Shown in pieces: positions 23,413 to 32,946 of a stretch of DNA of 64,000 nt. The position numbers were made by a program, and so were the translations under genes. The notes under the pieces were generated by a model. It did no database searches and was not told where the DNA came from. It saw only the letters and a list, made by a program, of their open reading frames with translations. Location: positions 19,678,281-19,742,280 of the forward strand of contig NC_059373.1 of assembly GCF_019703515.2 (NCBI RefSeq), in the 5' to 3' direction. Position 1 is the first letter of the stretch; every line of letters starts with the position of its first letter. Source of the DNA: Myxocyprinus asiaticus (taxonomy: Eukaryota > Chordata > Actinopteri > Cypriniformes > Catostomidae).

Positions 23413-24091
23413 ACATAACAGAAAATACTTTGTGAAATAAACCCAGTCAACTGGAAGAATGAACACAAAGAATGTGTAGATTCATTCACAGAACTGTCTC
23501 AAAGATGTGATCTTCCACAAAACAAATTCCAACTGATATAAAACCGTTCAGATTCCTCGGACAGACAAACGAATGTTCAATGAGCCAGCTGTTATGAGTT
23601 CAGCGGATGACGTAATCATTCAATGTCCCGTAAAAAACTCAAAACAAACTACAGCCAGCAGGAGGAATAAGCACGAAGAACGAACAGATAAATCCACAGC
23701 TGTTCCAAAGGAGTGTTATTCAATAGAACAAGCTCCAGCCGCTAGGCGGAACCAACACAAAAAGAAACAAAATCGGCAACCCGGTTCCCCTGGTGATCGA
23801 GTCAATTCACTCGGAGGCCGCACAAAACTACATACCATGACTTACACAATCCGTCAACTTTATAAAAGACATCCTTTGTGTGAGCATGTAGATATTTTGC
23901 GGTCATCCATAGTGTCTATCCTCAATCTGTCCGGGAACTTCAATGCAAAAGTTTCTTTAAGGAAAAGTGTTATTCACAAAACAAGCTCCAGCCGCACGGT
24001 GGAGCCAACGCAAAAAAACCAAAATGTCGCCCAGCTTCCTCAAGAGTAAGTACAGTGAGTCGACCCACTCACATGAAAAATATCCACTGGT

Positions 24092-24757
24092 TTACTCAGA
24101 CATTGATTCAATAAAAGATATTGCCTGATTTGGACATGTAAATACTTTGCGACCATTTTTCGTATCTATTCTCAGTTTGGCAGGAAACATCAGAGCAAAC
24201 GAGATCTTTTTCTGATGTAAGAGTTTCTTACATTCCTTGAACCGATCACGTTTCTCTCTTGTCGAACTCACAAAGTCCGGGAACAAGAAAATATTATGGT
24301 TCTTCCAAGAAAGCTTCCCTTTGCTCCTCGCCTAGCGCAACACGAGATCTTTATCGGATGATCTCAGAAATCTGGCCAGAATCGATCGGGGCCTGTCTCC
24401 CTCAGCAGATCTCAGAGCAGGGACTCTGTGAGCTCGCTCGATTTCCAGCTTGTGGCCTGTTATGTCGAGCAGACTCGGGAAAAGCTCCTCTAGGAATTTC
24501 ACCATATCTCTGCCCTCCTCATGCTCAGGAATTCCAACAATTCGAGCATTATTCCTGCGGCTTCTATTCTCAAGATCTTCAATCTTGTCAAGGAGATGTT
24601 CCAAATCAACTTTGGTCGCAGGCGGATTAGCGGTTAATTCCCTCTCCGAAGATTCCAGAAAATCGATTCGTTTTTCAACATCAGTCACTCTTGTGACTTG
24701 CTCTTTGCCATGTTTTGCATCAAAAAGCAAATGTGTAACTGGATGTATCAAATTCAC
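24092..24757 (-). pseudogene. L1 ORF1, 5'-deleted
   Basis: The C-terminal two thirds of an L1 ORF1 nucleic-acid-binding protein are present: a coiled-coil end (EHLLDKIEDLENRSRRNN), the ARIVGIPEHEEGRDM segment of the RNA-recognition-like domain, and the C-terminal part ending FESTREKRD-like, with LHQKKISFALMFPAKLR. Compared with the second L1 copy, about 230 bp covering the start codon and the N-terminal part are missing, and the break lies near 24720. A stop or shift near 24330 separates the two halves. Confidence 0.85.
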
Positions 24758-24923
24758 CAGATTATAACATAAAAATAATTAAATATTTAGCAAAGTGCGC
24801 AGAGCTCGTCGCTCACACGTTTGCTCCTTGCATGGCATCACGTGACCCCAGGTTATGTTAAGGTTAAAGTTTTAGGTGAGGCAGGTATGTTTTACTTATT
24901 AAAACCTCCATCTAATATTCACC

Positions 24924-25687
24924 TTAAAGGAACAGTTCACCCAAAAATGAAAATTCTCTCATTATTCACTTACCCTGATGCCATCACAGATGTGTATGAC
25001 TGTCTGTCTTCAGCAGAACACAAATGAAGATTTTTTAGAAGAAGATAGAACTCTGTCAGGACCTTATAATGCAAGTACACGGGTGCCAACACTTTGATGG
25101 TCCAAAAGTCCCATTTAGGCAGCATAAAAGTAATCCACATGACTCCAGTCGATCAATGAATGCCTTCTGAAGCAAATCGATAGGTTTATGTAAGAAACAA
25201 GTTGATAATTAAAATGTTTTTAACTTTATATCGGTGCTTCCGTCTAGGGCTCTGATGCTGTTTGAAATGGCCGAACTCTCATGTGACGTTTGTTCTTCTG
25301 TTGTAAATAAGCGCTGCTTCCAAATTCTCGTGTGAACTTGCTGACAAGCTTACGTCACATGACATCTACGTGATGCGTCAACTGCTGGCAGGAAGTGCTT
25401 TTTAAAAGTTAATAATTTTTTAATTATGAATTAATTTTTTACACAAATGTATCCATTTGCTTCAGAAGACATTCATTGATTGACTGGAGTCACGTGGATT
25501 ACTTTTATGGTGCCTAAATGTGACTTTTGGACCGACAAAGTGCTGGCACCCGTGTACTTGCATTATAAGGACCTGACAGAGGTCCTTCTTCTAAAAATCT
25601 TTAATTGTGTTCTGCTGGACAAAGACAGTCATACACATCTGGGATGGCATCAGGGTAAATGAATGAGTTCCTTTACTATTCCTTTAA
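24924..25687. mobile_element. fold-back MITE (Angel-like family), copy 2
   Basis: Long inverted arms run from TTAAAGGAACAGTTCACCCA at the left to the complementary CTATTCCTTTAA at the right, with strong complementarity across about 300 bases per arm (for example TCCACATGACTCCAGTCGAT against ATTGACTGGAGTCACGTGGA). No coding content. Confidence 0.88.
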
Positions 25688-26199
25688 AAACCTTGTCTGA
25701 TTACAACACCACTTCACTCGCTTTTTTGCCCCCTGCTGGACATTTCACTGGGAAACTGCAGCTAAAGGTGTAATAGGCACATAATATTGTTTTGAATATT
25801 TGTTTTGCCACAGTCACGTAGTGTTCATAAGATCAGGCTGCCCATTTTTGTTATATGGTAAAGAGCAGCCAGGACATTCTGCAAAATATCTCCCTTTGTG
25901 TTCCACAGAATGATATGAGGGTGAGTACATGATGACAAAAAGGTCATATCTGGATGAACTATTCCTTTAATGATGCAATGGTAAATGTTTGAATATCTGA
26001 TTATTTAAATCTAGTCCCCAAGGAGAGACCAAGAAAATCAATACCAACTGCTGCACAGAACTAATGGCTTCTGCCCACGGTATGCTTTTTATTAAAGTAA
26101 ATTGTTAGTCATGCTTAAATACCTGAAGATTATTTTGCAATGTGGTGTCAATAGGGAACAGGGAGGATCTCTGATTATGGTGGGAAGAGTCTGTGTTAC
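25688..26199. other. intron sequence with a MITE remnant
   Basis: Intron downstream (in transcript sense) of the 26200-26344 exon. Positions 25893-25970 match one arm of the fold-back MITE family (ATGAGGGTGAGTACATGATG ... GAACTATTCCTTTAA), a single-ended fragment. The rest has no recognised feature. Confidence 0.7.
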
Positions 26200-26344
26200 C
26201 TTTGTGCTCCACAACTTTACTGTCCAGTCGAAGGATGAGGTGACAAACAGGTGGGAAAAGTCGACGGGGCCAACAGCACTGTGACAACTGATGCCTGTCA
26301 CTGGCCCCTGGTGTCCCTCAAAAATTTCACCGATCCCAGCTTTA
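26200..26344 (-). CDS. dync1i1: dynein 1 intermediate chain exon (WD40)
   Basis: The exon encodes 48 residues after a split Ser codon: [17 protein letters not shown] through [20 protein letters not shown]. The acceptor is CTCCACAG and the donor AAG|GTAACA. The donor lacks the usual G at +5 and is weaker than the others. The entry phase matches the two bases left by the exon at 27498. The GHQGPV and FDWTVKLW elements mark a complete WD40 blade of the propeller. IGE (not ISE) and GPV favour dync1i1. Confidence 0.97.
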
Positions 26345-27497
26345 CTGTGGAGCAACAACAAGAGAAGTTCCTACTAAGGTTTTCCATGTATAGTGTGTCA
26401 AATGTACTGTTTGTATACTGTATGTCAGGGCTGGATGATGCAACAATAAGTTTGTATCATTTTTTTAGAGATTTTGCTGTACTGCAAATATATCTGCACA
26501 GCTATCAGCTGGTTGTGATTTGGAGGTTGCATTTTCCATCTAGCATTACAGTTTGGGGTTTGGGTTGGGGGGTTCATTTAATAAAATATGCATTCCTCTT
26601 CACTGTATTACATCCTGTACAGCTGAAAACATCTCGCTTCACAACTTGCTTTTGGCACTAAACCTTGGATATTTCACATGGAAAATGGAGCTCACACATG
26701 CCCATATGCCCAACAACACTTACCACTTTGGCCACTGGGGGCATTGTTTTTAATTTCAGCACAGACCAATTTTAGGTAAAGAAAAATCAACCTGTTTCAG
26801 ATTTAACTTAGATCAGTCTGTTTTTTTTTATTTTGACCTATTTTACTAATGTGCAAAATGACGGAAGCAAGTTGTAAGAGACCAAACTTCTACCAAATAT
26901 TCAAATATTTTATTAAATGCATAAACTACTTACAATAAAATAATATGTTTAATATATGATTAAACAACGTGAGAAAACTTTCCTGAAAAACTGAGCTCCT
27001 GAAAAATAGCATATTATAATTAATATAATGCTACTTTTTAGAAGTTACTTTGTTGTGAATTCCTCATGTTTACACATCTTTTTATCATGGGAATGTAAAA
27101 CTGTTTGATTATTGTCATGAGTCTTTTTCATCTCATCTTAGCCATCATTGACAAAAAAAAAAAAAAAAAAAAAAAAACTTCATCAATGAACATTTACGTC
27201 AGCAATTTTATTTACAAAATCAACATGTGCATTTATCAAGTTCCAAGTAAAAAGAAAAATGAATTATTTAGGCCTTTCTTTCATTTGTAATGTATTAAAT
27301 TAATCGGATTATGCAAAAGGCATTACCACATTGTTATTTCTTAGATAACCATTTTTGTTGAATTTCCAGCTAAAATACCTACAGTATATTGTGATATATA
27401 CCGTTTCAATATAAATATTGAAAGTACTTTATATATCCTTTATATACGTGATATAAGATTTTGGTCATACCACCTACCCCTAGTATGTGCCACTCAC
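26345..27497. other. intron, AT-rich with poly(A) run
   Basis: Intron of about 1.15 kb between two coding exons. It includes an A-run at 27150-27177. No mobile element is recognised. Confidence 0.75.
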
Positions 27498-27631
27498 CTG
27501 CCATGTCTGGATGCTGTGTACACCGTTCCTTCCTCACTGCCAACTATATAATTATTGACGTCTCCAGTAGGAAAGGCCATCCCAGTCACGGCCACTGGCT
27601 TAGACTTGTTATACACCAGCTCCATGCTCTC
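27498..27631 (-). CDS. dync1i1: dynein 1 intermediate chain exon (WD40)
   Basis: The exon encodes 44 residues, [17 protein letters not shown] through [14 protein letters not shown], plus two bases of a Ser codon completed by the next exon. The acceptor is GTTGTAG and the donor CAG|GTGAGT, both strong. [20 protein letters not shown] matches the vertebrate dync1i1 form; the dync1i2 paralogue has a different stretch here. It forms one WD40 blade. Confidence 0.97.
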
Positions 27632-27821
27632 CTACAACACACACACACTTCACAATTCAACATACAAGACTGATATAACTATACACAACGTGTATTGATA
27701 TTATTACAAGACAATGGCTGCAAGCAAGCTGACCTTTATACAGATCCCAAAAGGTGATGTGATTGATGCTGGTACAGTTTCAGGTGTTAGGTATATGTGT
27801 CAGAACTGTGTCAGCACTGAC

Positions 27822-27935
27822 CTGAGGCTGTGACAGCATATCCAAACTCCAGGAACACATCCTGCCATCTGTGGACACAGTGATCAAGTTGTTGGCGTTC
27901 TGGGTGCCGACCAAATTTACGCAGTACACAGGGTG
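27822..27935 (-). CDS. dync1i1: dynein 1 intermediate chain exon (WD40)
   Basis: The exon encodes 38 residues, [18 protein letters not shown] through [12 protein letters not shown], phase 0 at both ends. The acceptor is TTGAAG and the donor CAG|GTCAGT. It is separated from the following exon by only 190 bp. The segment is a WD40 blade; [14 protein letters not shown] is its characteristic end. Confidence 0.97.
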
Positions 27936-29338
27936 CTTCAATAAGAGAAAAAACATGTTTCATGTTCCAGTGTCTAACAATTTTGAGGAATTCAAGAAAG
28001 CATGAAACATCTTGTGGAAAACCTTTCCAGAAAAGTAAGGACCAACTCCCTGTTAAAACCCACTGTTTGAAAAATTAAATGTTCAGTGAGCACATATGGG
28101 TGTGATATTTGGGTGTCCACATACTTTTGTATCTATGGATGGGCCCTTAATAAAGGCAACAAACTGAATGTCTACAATGACACAGTACCTAGCCTGTGTA
28201 CTAACCTGGCCCGAGCATCTGCAAATACAGTTGATTGTGTAAATCCATTATGTCATTATTGCTGTCAATTTGATTTTTGTTTTTTAGCCAACAATGGGCT
28301 CTTTGAGAGGGGCCACTGGAGTGGTGAGATGGCAGTCGGGACATAGGCTTTCATTATTGAGGGCATGGGAGTTTAAACCTTCAGCATGTATGGCATTCAG
28401 GGGCTGTGTGTGTGGCAACTGAGCACAATAAGGGTCTATGGGCCTCCCTTTGCTCAGCCACTAGGCTGTCTTTATTGCATGCAGAGGCGGACTGGGAAGA
28501 GAAATTGGCCCTGGATTTTTACATAGAAACCGGCCCAAATGTTGTTGAGTGGAAGGGAAAATGTCCATTATTTTAAGATATGCAAAGTTGCATATCGCGC
28601 CGCTATTTTGCGGCCCTCTTCAGCTTATTGCTGCCTGTTCGGCCCTGTTTCACGGCCAGCCCATTGGGAAAAGTCCCAGTTCTCCCTATGGTCAGTCCGC
28701 CTCTGATTGCATGACAAAGAGTTAGATGGGGCTCATTGAGCCTGACTGTGCTGACAGACTTAGTCTGGCCCTGCAAAGATGGCGGGTGACCTTTTACACT
28801 AAAGAAGACTAAGATGAGCCAGTAACAGAGGCAGTGAGAGGTGATTGCTACCAACATTCTAATGCAACAGCATAATTTAATATAATTTGATAAAACTCTA
28901 TGAAAACACTTAGGTGTTAACTAAGTCCATTATGGAGTTTACTGAGGATGATTATATTTGTTCAGCAGGGGTTCTCAACAGGGGGTCCGCAATCCACTGA
29001 GTCTGCTTATTATTGTTTGATCACAAGCTAATACCTGCATAAAATGCAAATACAGTATGTGTTACACAAAAATGCAATATTAATATTAAAGCTAATGGTA
29101 CGATGCTAATATTCAGCTAAATGTTTCATTGTCCTTCCCACATTCAAATGTATTAAGTACAATTAAAAAGTAATATGCACAAGTATATGATTTCTGGGCC
29201 AGACTTCTAATTCAACACTCAAATGTAAGCAATACAGTTGTAACAACATGGTCCCTATTCAGTCTCTCTATCCACCAAGAAGTCCTTGGCCTAATAAGGG
29301 TTAAAGGCCTCTGATGGAGGGTGTTGTTTGGGTCTTAC
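27936..29338. other. intron with repeat remnants
   Basis: Intron of 1.4 kb. Positions 28095-28130 (GGGTGTCCACATACTTTTG) resemble a terminal fragment of another Tc1 family. A complete small hAT-type MITE sits at 28482-28705 (separate entry). GGGGTTCTCAACAGGGGGTC near 28970 looks like part of a dispersed repeat. Confidence 0.6.
28482..28705. mobile_element. hAT-type MITE with 8-bp target duplication
   Basis: Perfect 13-bp terminal inverted repeats (CAGAGGCGGACTG at the left, CAGTCCGCCTCTG at the right) are flanked by the direct repeat ATTGCATG at 28474-28481 and 28706-28713. The 8-bp duplication and CAG start are typical of hAT elements. The 224-bp interior has no coding capacity. Confidence 0.95.
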
Positions 29339-29485
29339 TGTGTGTGCAGCAGCAGACAGAGGGGTCCTTTGGACTGGTGTTCTCCTGTGGCTTCTGTTGT
29401 CCCAGAGAACAATCTGCCCAGAGTATGTGCCACCCACCAACAGGTTAGGATGAAACCGAGCAAAACCCACAGACACAACTGGAGA
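29339..29485 (-). CDS. dync1i1: dynein 1 intermediate chain exon (WD40)
   Basis: The exon encodes 49 residues, [19 protein letters not shown] through [15 protein letters not shown], phase 0 at both ends. The acceptor is CTCTCCAG and the donor [29 protein letters not shown] is a full WD40 blade end; RSHRRTP (not RSNKRTP) again favours dync1i1. Upstream lies a 26.3-kb intron filled with mobile elements. Confidence 0.97.
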
Positions 29486-29727
29486 CTGGAGAGAAGATAA
29501 CAAAACAACATCTTTAGGATAAAAAGAAAAGAAAGAAAAAAGACACTGAGAAAGACAGTGAGAGCTGGTTACCCTGCTTGAAAAAAAATAAAAAAATAAA
29601 AATAAAAACCTTAAACTGGTAACTGTGTTTTGAAACATGGTAGATGGTTTCTAGCTGGTCCAAGCTGGTCATTATCTAGTATAAGTTGGTCCAAGATGGT
29701 TATTGGCTGGGCCAAGCTGTTCATTAA

Positions 29728-30228
29728 AGGGTTCATGACATGGCTTTTTTATTATTTTAAAATGTTCCTTGAGGTTCACTTACTGTATAATATTAATAAA
29801 GGTATTTGCACAAAAAACAGTCATATATTTGTAAAACTTGATCATTTTCCATCCTCATTCTGACCCTCTTTTTTGGTGCTGCTTCTCCTTTAAGATTTGA
29901 CAGTAAATGCCCACTGTTATGATTGGCTATCTGGTCTTGACTGACCTGCTCTCTTCTTGCTATCTCAATGCTCACCGCAACTGGGTGGGGCTACAGAAGT
30001 GATAAGGTAAAGCAGGTGTGGATGTGTTGTTGTGGAGGCGGTCAGATGCAATCACAATGTGGAGGAAGTAGAGAACGAGTTGTTTTGTTAGTTTGATTTC
30101 AACAAATGCTCTTTTTGCAGTAAGGAGGAAGTTTTGAGTTCTGAATCTTATGGTATATTTTTATAGTACAATGACCTCTTATATGTCAAAAGATCAAGGA
30201 CATTTTAATTCCTCCTATCATGACACCT
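29728..30228. mobile_element. piggyBac-type MITE nested in the minisatellite element
   Basis: TTAA lies at both edges (29724-29727 and 30229-30232) and the ends are inverted: AGGGTTCATGACA at the left, TCATGACACCT at the right. Removing one TTAA and the insert rejoins the minisatellite pattern (AAGCTGTTCATTAACTG). The roughly 500-bp interior has no coding content. Confidence 0.75.
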
Positions 30229-30234
30229 TTAACT

Positions 30235-31460
30235 GTGTCAAGCTGTTCATTAACTGGTCCAAGCTGGTTCTTAGCTCCTCCAAGCTGTTCATTAGCCGGT
30301 TCAAGCTGGTTATTAGCTGCTCCAAGCTGGTTATTAGCTGCTCCAAGCTGGTTAACTGGTCCAATGTAGTTATTTGCAGGTTCAGGCTGGTCATTAGCTG
30401 GTATAAGCTGGTCCAAACTGATTATTATTAACTGGTTAAAGCTGGTTATTAGCTGGTCCAAACTGTTCATTCTCTGGTCTAGACTGGTTTTTAGTTGGTC
30501 CAAGCTGGTCATTAGCTAGTCCAAGCAGATCATTACCTGTTTCAAGCTGGTCATTAGCAGGTCCAAGCTGGTCATTAGCTGGTTCAAGCTGATTATCGCT
30601 GGTCCAAGCTAAACTGGTCCAAATGGGTTATTAGCTGGTCCAAGATGGTCATTAACTGATCCAAGCTAGCTATTAACTGGTCCAAGCTGGTTATTAGCTA
30701 CTCCAAGCTGGTTATTAACTAACTGGTCCAATGTGGTTATTTGCAGGTTTAAGCTTGTCATTAGCTGGTAATAAGCTGTTCCAAACTGGTTAATATTAAC
30801 TGGTTAAAGCTGGTTATTAACCGGGCTAATCTGTTCATTAACCAGGCCAAGCTGTTCATTCTCTGGTCTAAACTGTTTTTTAGCTGGTCCAAGCTCGTCA
30901 TTAGCTTGTCCAAGCTGGTTATTACCTGGTTTAAGCTGGTCATTAGTGGGTCCAAGCTGGTCATTAGCTGGTCCAAGATGGTCATTAACTGGTCCAAGCT
31001 AGTTAATAAATAACTGGTCCAAGCTGATCATTAGCTGGTTATTAGATGGTCCAAGTTGGATATTAGCTGATCCAATGTAGTTATTTGCTGGTTCAAGCTG
31101 GTCATTAGATGGTATATGATGGTCCAAGCTTGTTATTATTAACTTGTTCATGCTGGTTATTAGCTGGTCCAAGCTGGTTATTACCTGGTCCAAACTGGTC
31201 ATTAGCTGGTCCAAGCTAGTTATTACCTGGTCCAAACTGGTCATTAGCTGGTCCAAGCTAGTTATTACCTGGTCCAAGCTGGTTAAAACCTGGTCCAAGC
31301 TGGTCATTATATGGTTCAATCTGATTAACTGGTCCAAGCTGGTCATTATCTGATCCAATGTGGTTATTAGCGTGTCCAAGCTGAACATTTATTGGTCCAA
31401 GCTTTACAAGATTGTTCAAGCTGATCAATAGCTGGTCCAGGCTGGTAAACCATTTTGGGC
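30235..31460. repeat. 21-bp minisatellite array
   Basis: The monomer is close to TAGCTGGTCCAAGCTGGTTA plus one base. Because 21 is a multiple of three, long repetitive frames stay open on both strands (for example MTSLDQLMTSLDQVITSLDQ). These are by-products and not genes. Between about 31150 and 31280 two monomer types alternate, giving a 42-bp higher-order repeat. Confidence 0.93.
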
Positions 31461-31644
31461 TAACAACAAACCAGCTACCATCAGGTCAAAACCTCTTAAG
31501 GTGTTCAAGCTAATTTTTGGAACATGGTAGCTGGTTGAAAAGCTAATGACCAGATCGGACCATAACCAGCTAGAAACAAGTTAGAGAACAGCTACTATAT
31601 TCCAAAACACAGCTGCCAGCTTAAACTGGTTTTCCAGCAGGGTA

Positions 31645-32872
31645 TGAGGATGATGATAAAGAGGATGCAGATGAAGAAGCGTTCACTGTAAAGATCTCAT
31701 GTAGGGGAGGGTTTGGGGCAGAGTACCAAACTATGTTAAGGATTGTGGGAGCAGCAGTTTTATATTACAACATCATAAACAGAGAGCAGTAGAGCGAAAA
31801 GCATGGCCTTTTGTTGTGACAACCTTGGCCTTGAACTTTCCCTCTGTCTTTACTTTTATTGAGTTTTTGTTTCCTTTTCAGTGCCTGTCACATAAAATGT
31901 GCCCTCAAGCTTACATATTTTCACACAAAATTCTCTTTAGTACATCTTGTGCCCCTTACTAAGCCTTTTTACAATTATCTCAGCAGACCAATTACTGATA
32001 GGAACGAGAGAATTATTTTTTGTTTTACTTGCAAAACTGCCCTTTTGGCATGGTGTGACAGCAGCGAGACAGAAGTGTAAGAGATGTTGTTTTCATATTA
32101 CTCTCCAGTCGTTTGTTAAGCAAAAACTATGACAGAGAAGAGTCTCTATTCCTACACCGCATCATCTGCTGCCAGCTAGTCATGCACCCTGAGTTCATTT
32201 TAAAGTGACTGGAAAACAAACCAAAGAAAAAGAAAACATGCTCCTCTTTTCTTTTATTCATTGCCCTCTCAAAAAAATACAGTTTCCATGAAAGTTTGGG
32301 AGCAGCCTTACATGTGAGGTGGTTTTTTTAAAAGGATTCAAAATAAACCAAGTTGGAGGGGTAAAAATAAAGGCGAGACTCGACCATCAGAAATAAAAAA
32401 AGATCCTGGAGTGGAGTTTATTTACACTCAGGACACACAGGACACTTGCATATGAAGACAAAATTGTTTGATGGTTGCGCTGGAGATTATTTGGAAACTC
32501 AGAAATACATCTGACTGATTGTGTGATTGACTACGGCCTCGCTGAGCGATACAATAAAGAAGCCTACATTATTGTTGTGAAAAAATAAAACAAAAAACAG
32601 ATACTTGCATGCAAGGATGAAACCAAATATCCAAGATTGGAGGAGGGGGGGATGTAGAGGTTTTAGAGTCAGTCATTGAAAAACCAAAATTGGTTGACTG
32701 CTATTCTGAATTTTTAAGAGGATGTGTCCCCCTCAATGTCTAGTGGCATTAAAGCACCTGCTGAACAGGCAAGCTTAGACCAGCATGAATTTCCATGCTT
32801 GTCTGCGCTGTTTTGCTGATTTTGGTACTAGTCTAGCTGGTGGACCAACACAGCCACACTGCATCATCAAAA
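31645..32872. other. intron sequence
   Basis: AT-rich intron with no recognised gene or intact element. A patch at 32780-32880 (CCAGCATGAATTTCCATGC ... TAGCTGGTGGACC) looks like a remnant of a dispersed repeat. Confidence 0.65.
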
Positions 32873-32946
32873 CTTGCTGGTCGACAAATTGTTTTAAGCA
32901 TAAACCTTACTAAATTTAGTTGGATTTATCTTAAAACAAGACTTCA
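32873..32946. mobile_element. left piece of a palindromic MITE, split by the L2-like LINE
   Basis: TTGTTTTAAGCATAAACC and TTATCTTAAAACAAGACTT match the MITE family that flanks DIRS-1. The copy resumes after the LINE at about 36245. Some of the middle is missing. Confidence 0.65.

Larger units (their letters stand above)
19068..24850 (-). mobile_element. L1-clade LINE (L1-1), nearly full length
   Basis: The element has, on the minus strand, an ORF1 remnant, then endonuclease and reverse transcriptase regions, and an A-rich 3' end near 19068. Its 5' edge (GCATGGCATCACGTGACC) is the same as that of the second copy at 46.1 kb, which suggests that both are near full length at about 5.8 kb. A possible short target duplication is GTTAAGGTT (19059-19067 and 24857-24865), but it is not exact at the edges. 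Coding regions carry several breaks and ORF1 lacks its first part. Confidence 0.9.
29570..31644. mobile_element. terminal-inverted-repeat element with internal minisatellite
   Basis: The left end reads TACCCTGCTTGAAAA, followed later by ACTGTGTTTTGAAACATGGTAG. The right end is the inverted form (CTACTATATTCCAAAACACAG, ending TTTTCCAGCAGGGTA). Between them lie the 21-bp minisatellite and a nested MITE. No transposase is present, so it would be non-autonomous. Repeats of this composition are common in fish genomes. Confidence 0.7.

Noticed and set aside
30150..31400. Long repetitive open frames (SLDQLMT-type and KLVISWS-type repeats) as genes.
   Set aside because: They are translations of a 21-bp minisatellite in several frames and strands, without start context or splice sites.
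30235..31460. Regularly spaced repeats as a CRISPR array.
   Set aside because: The repeats are directly adjacent, with no unique spacers, and the genome is eukaryotic.
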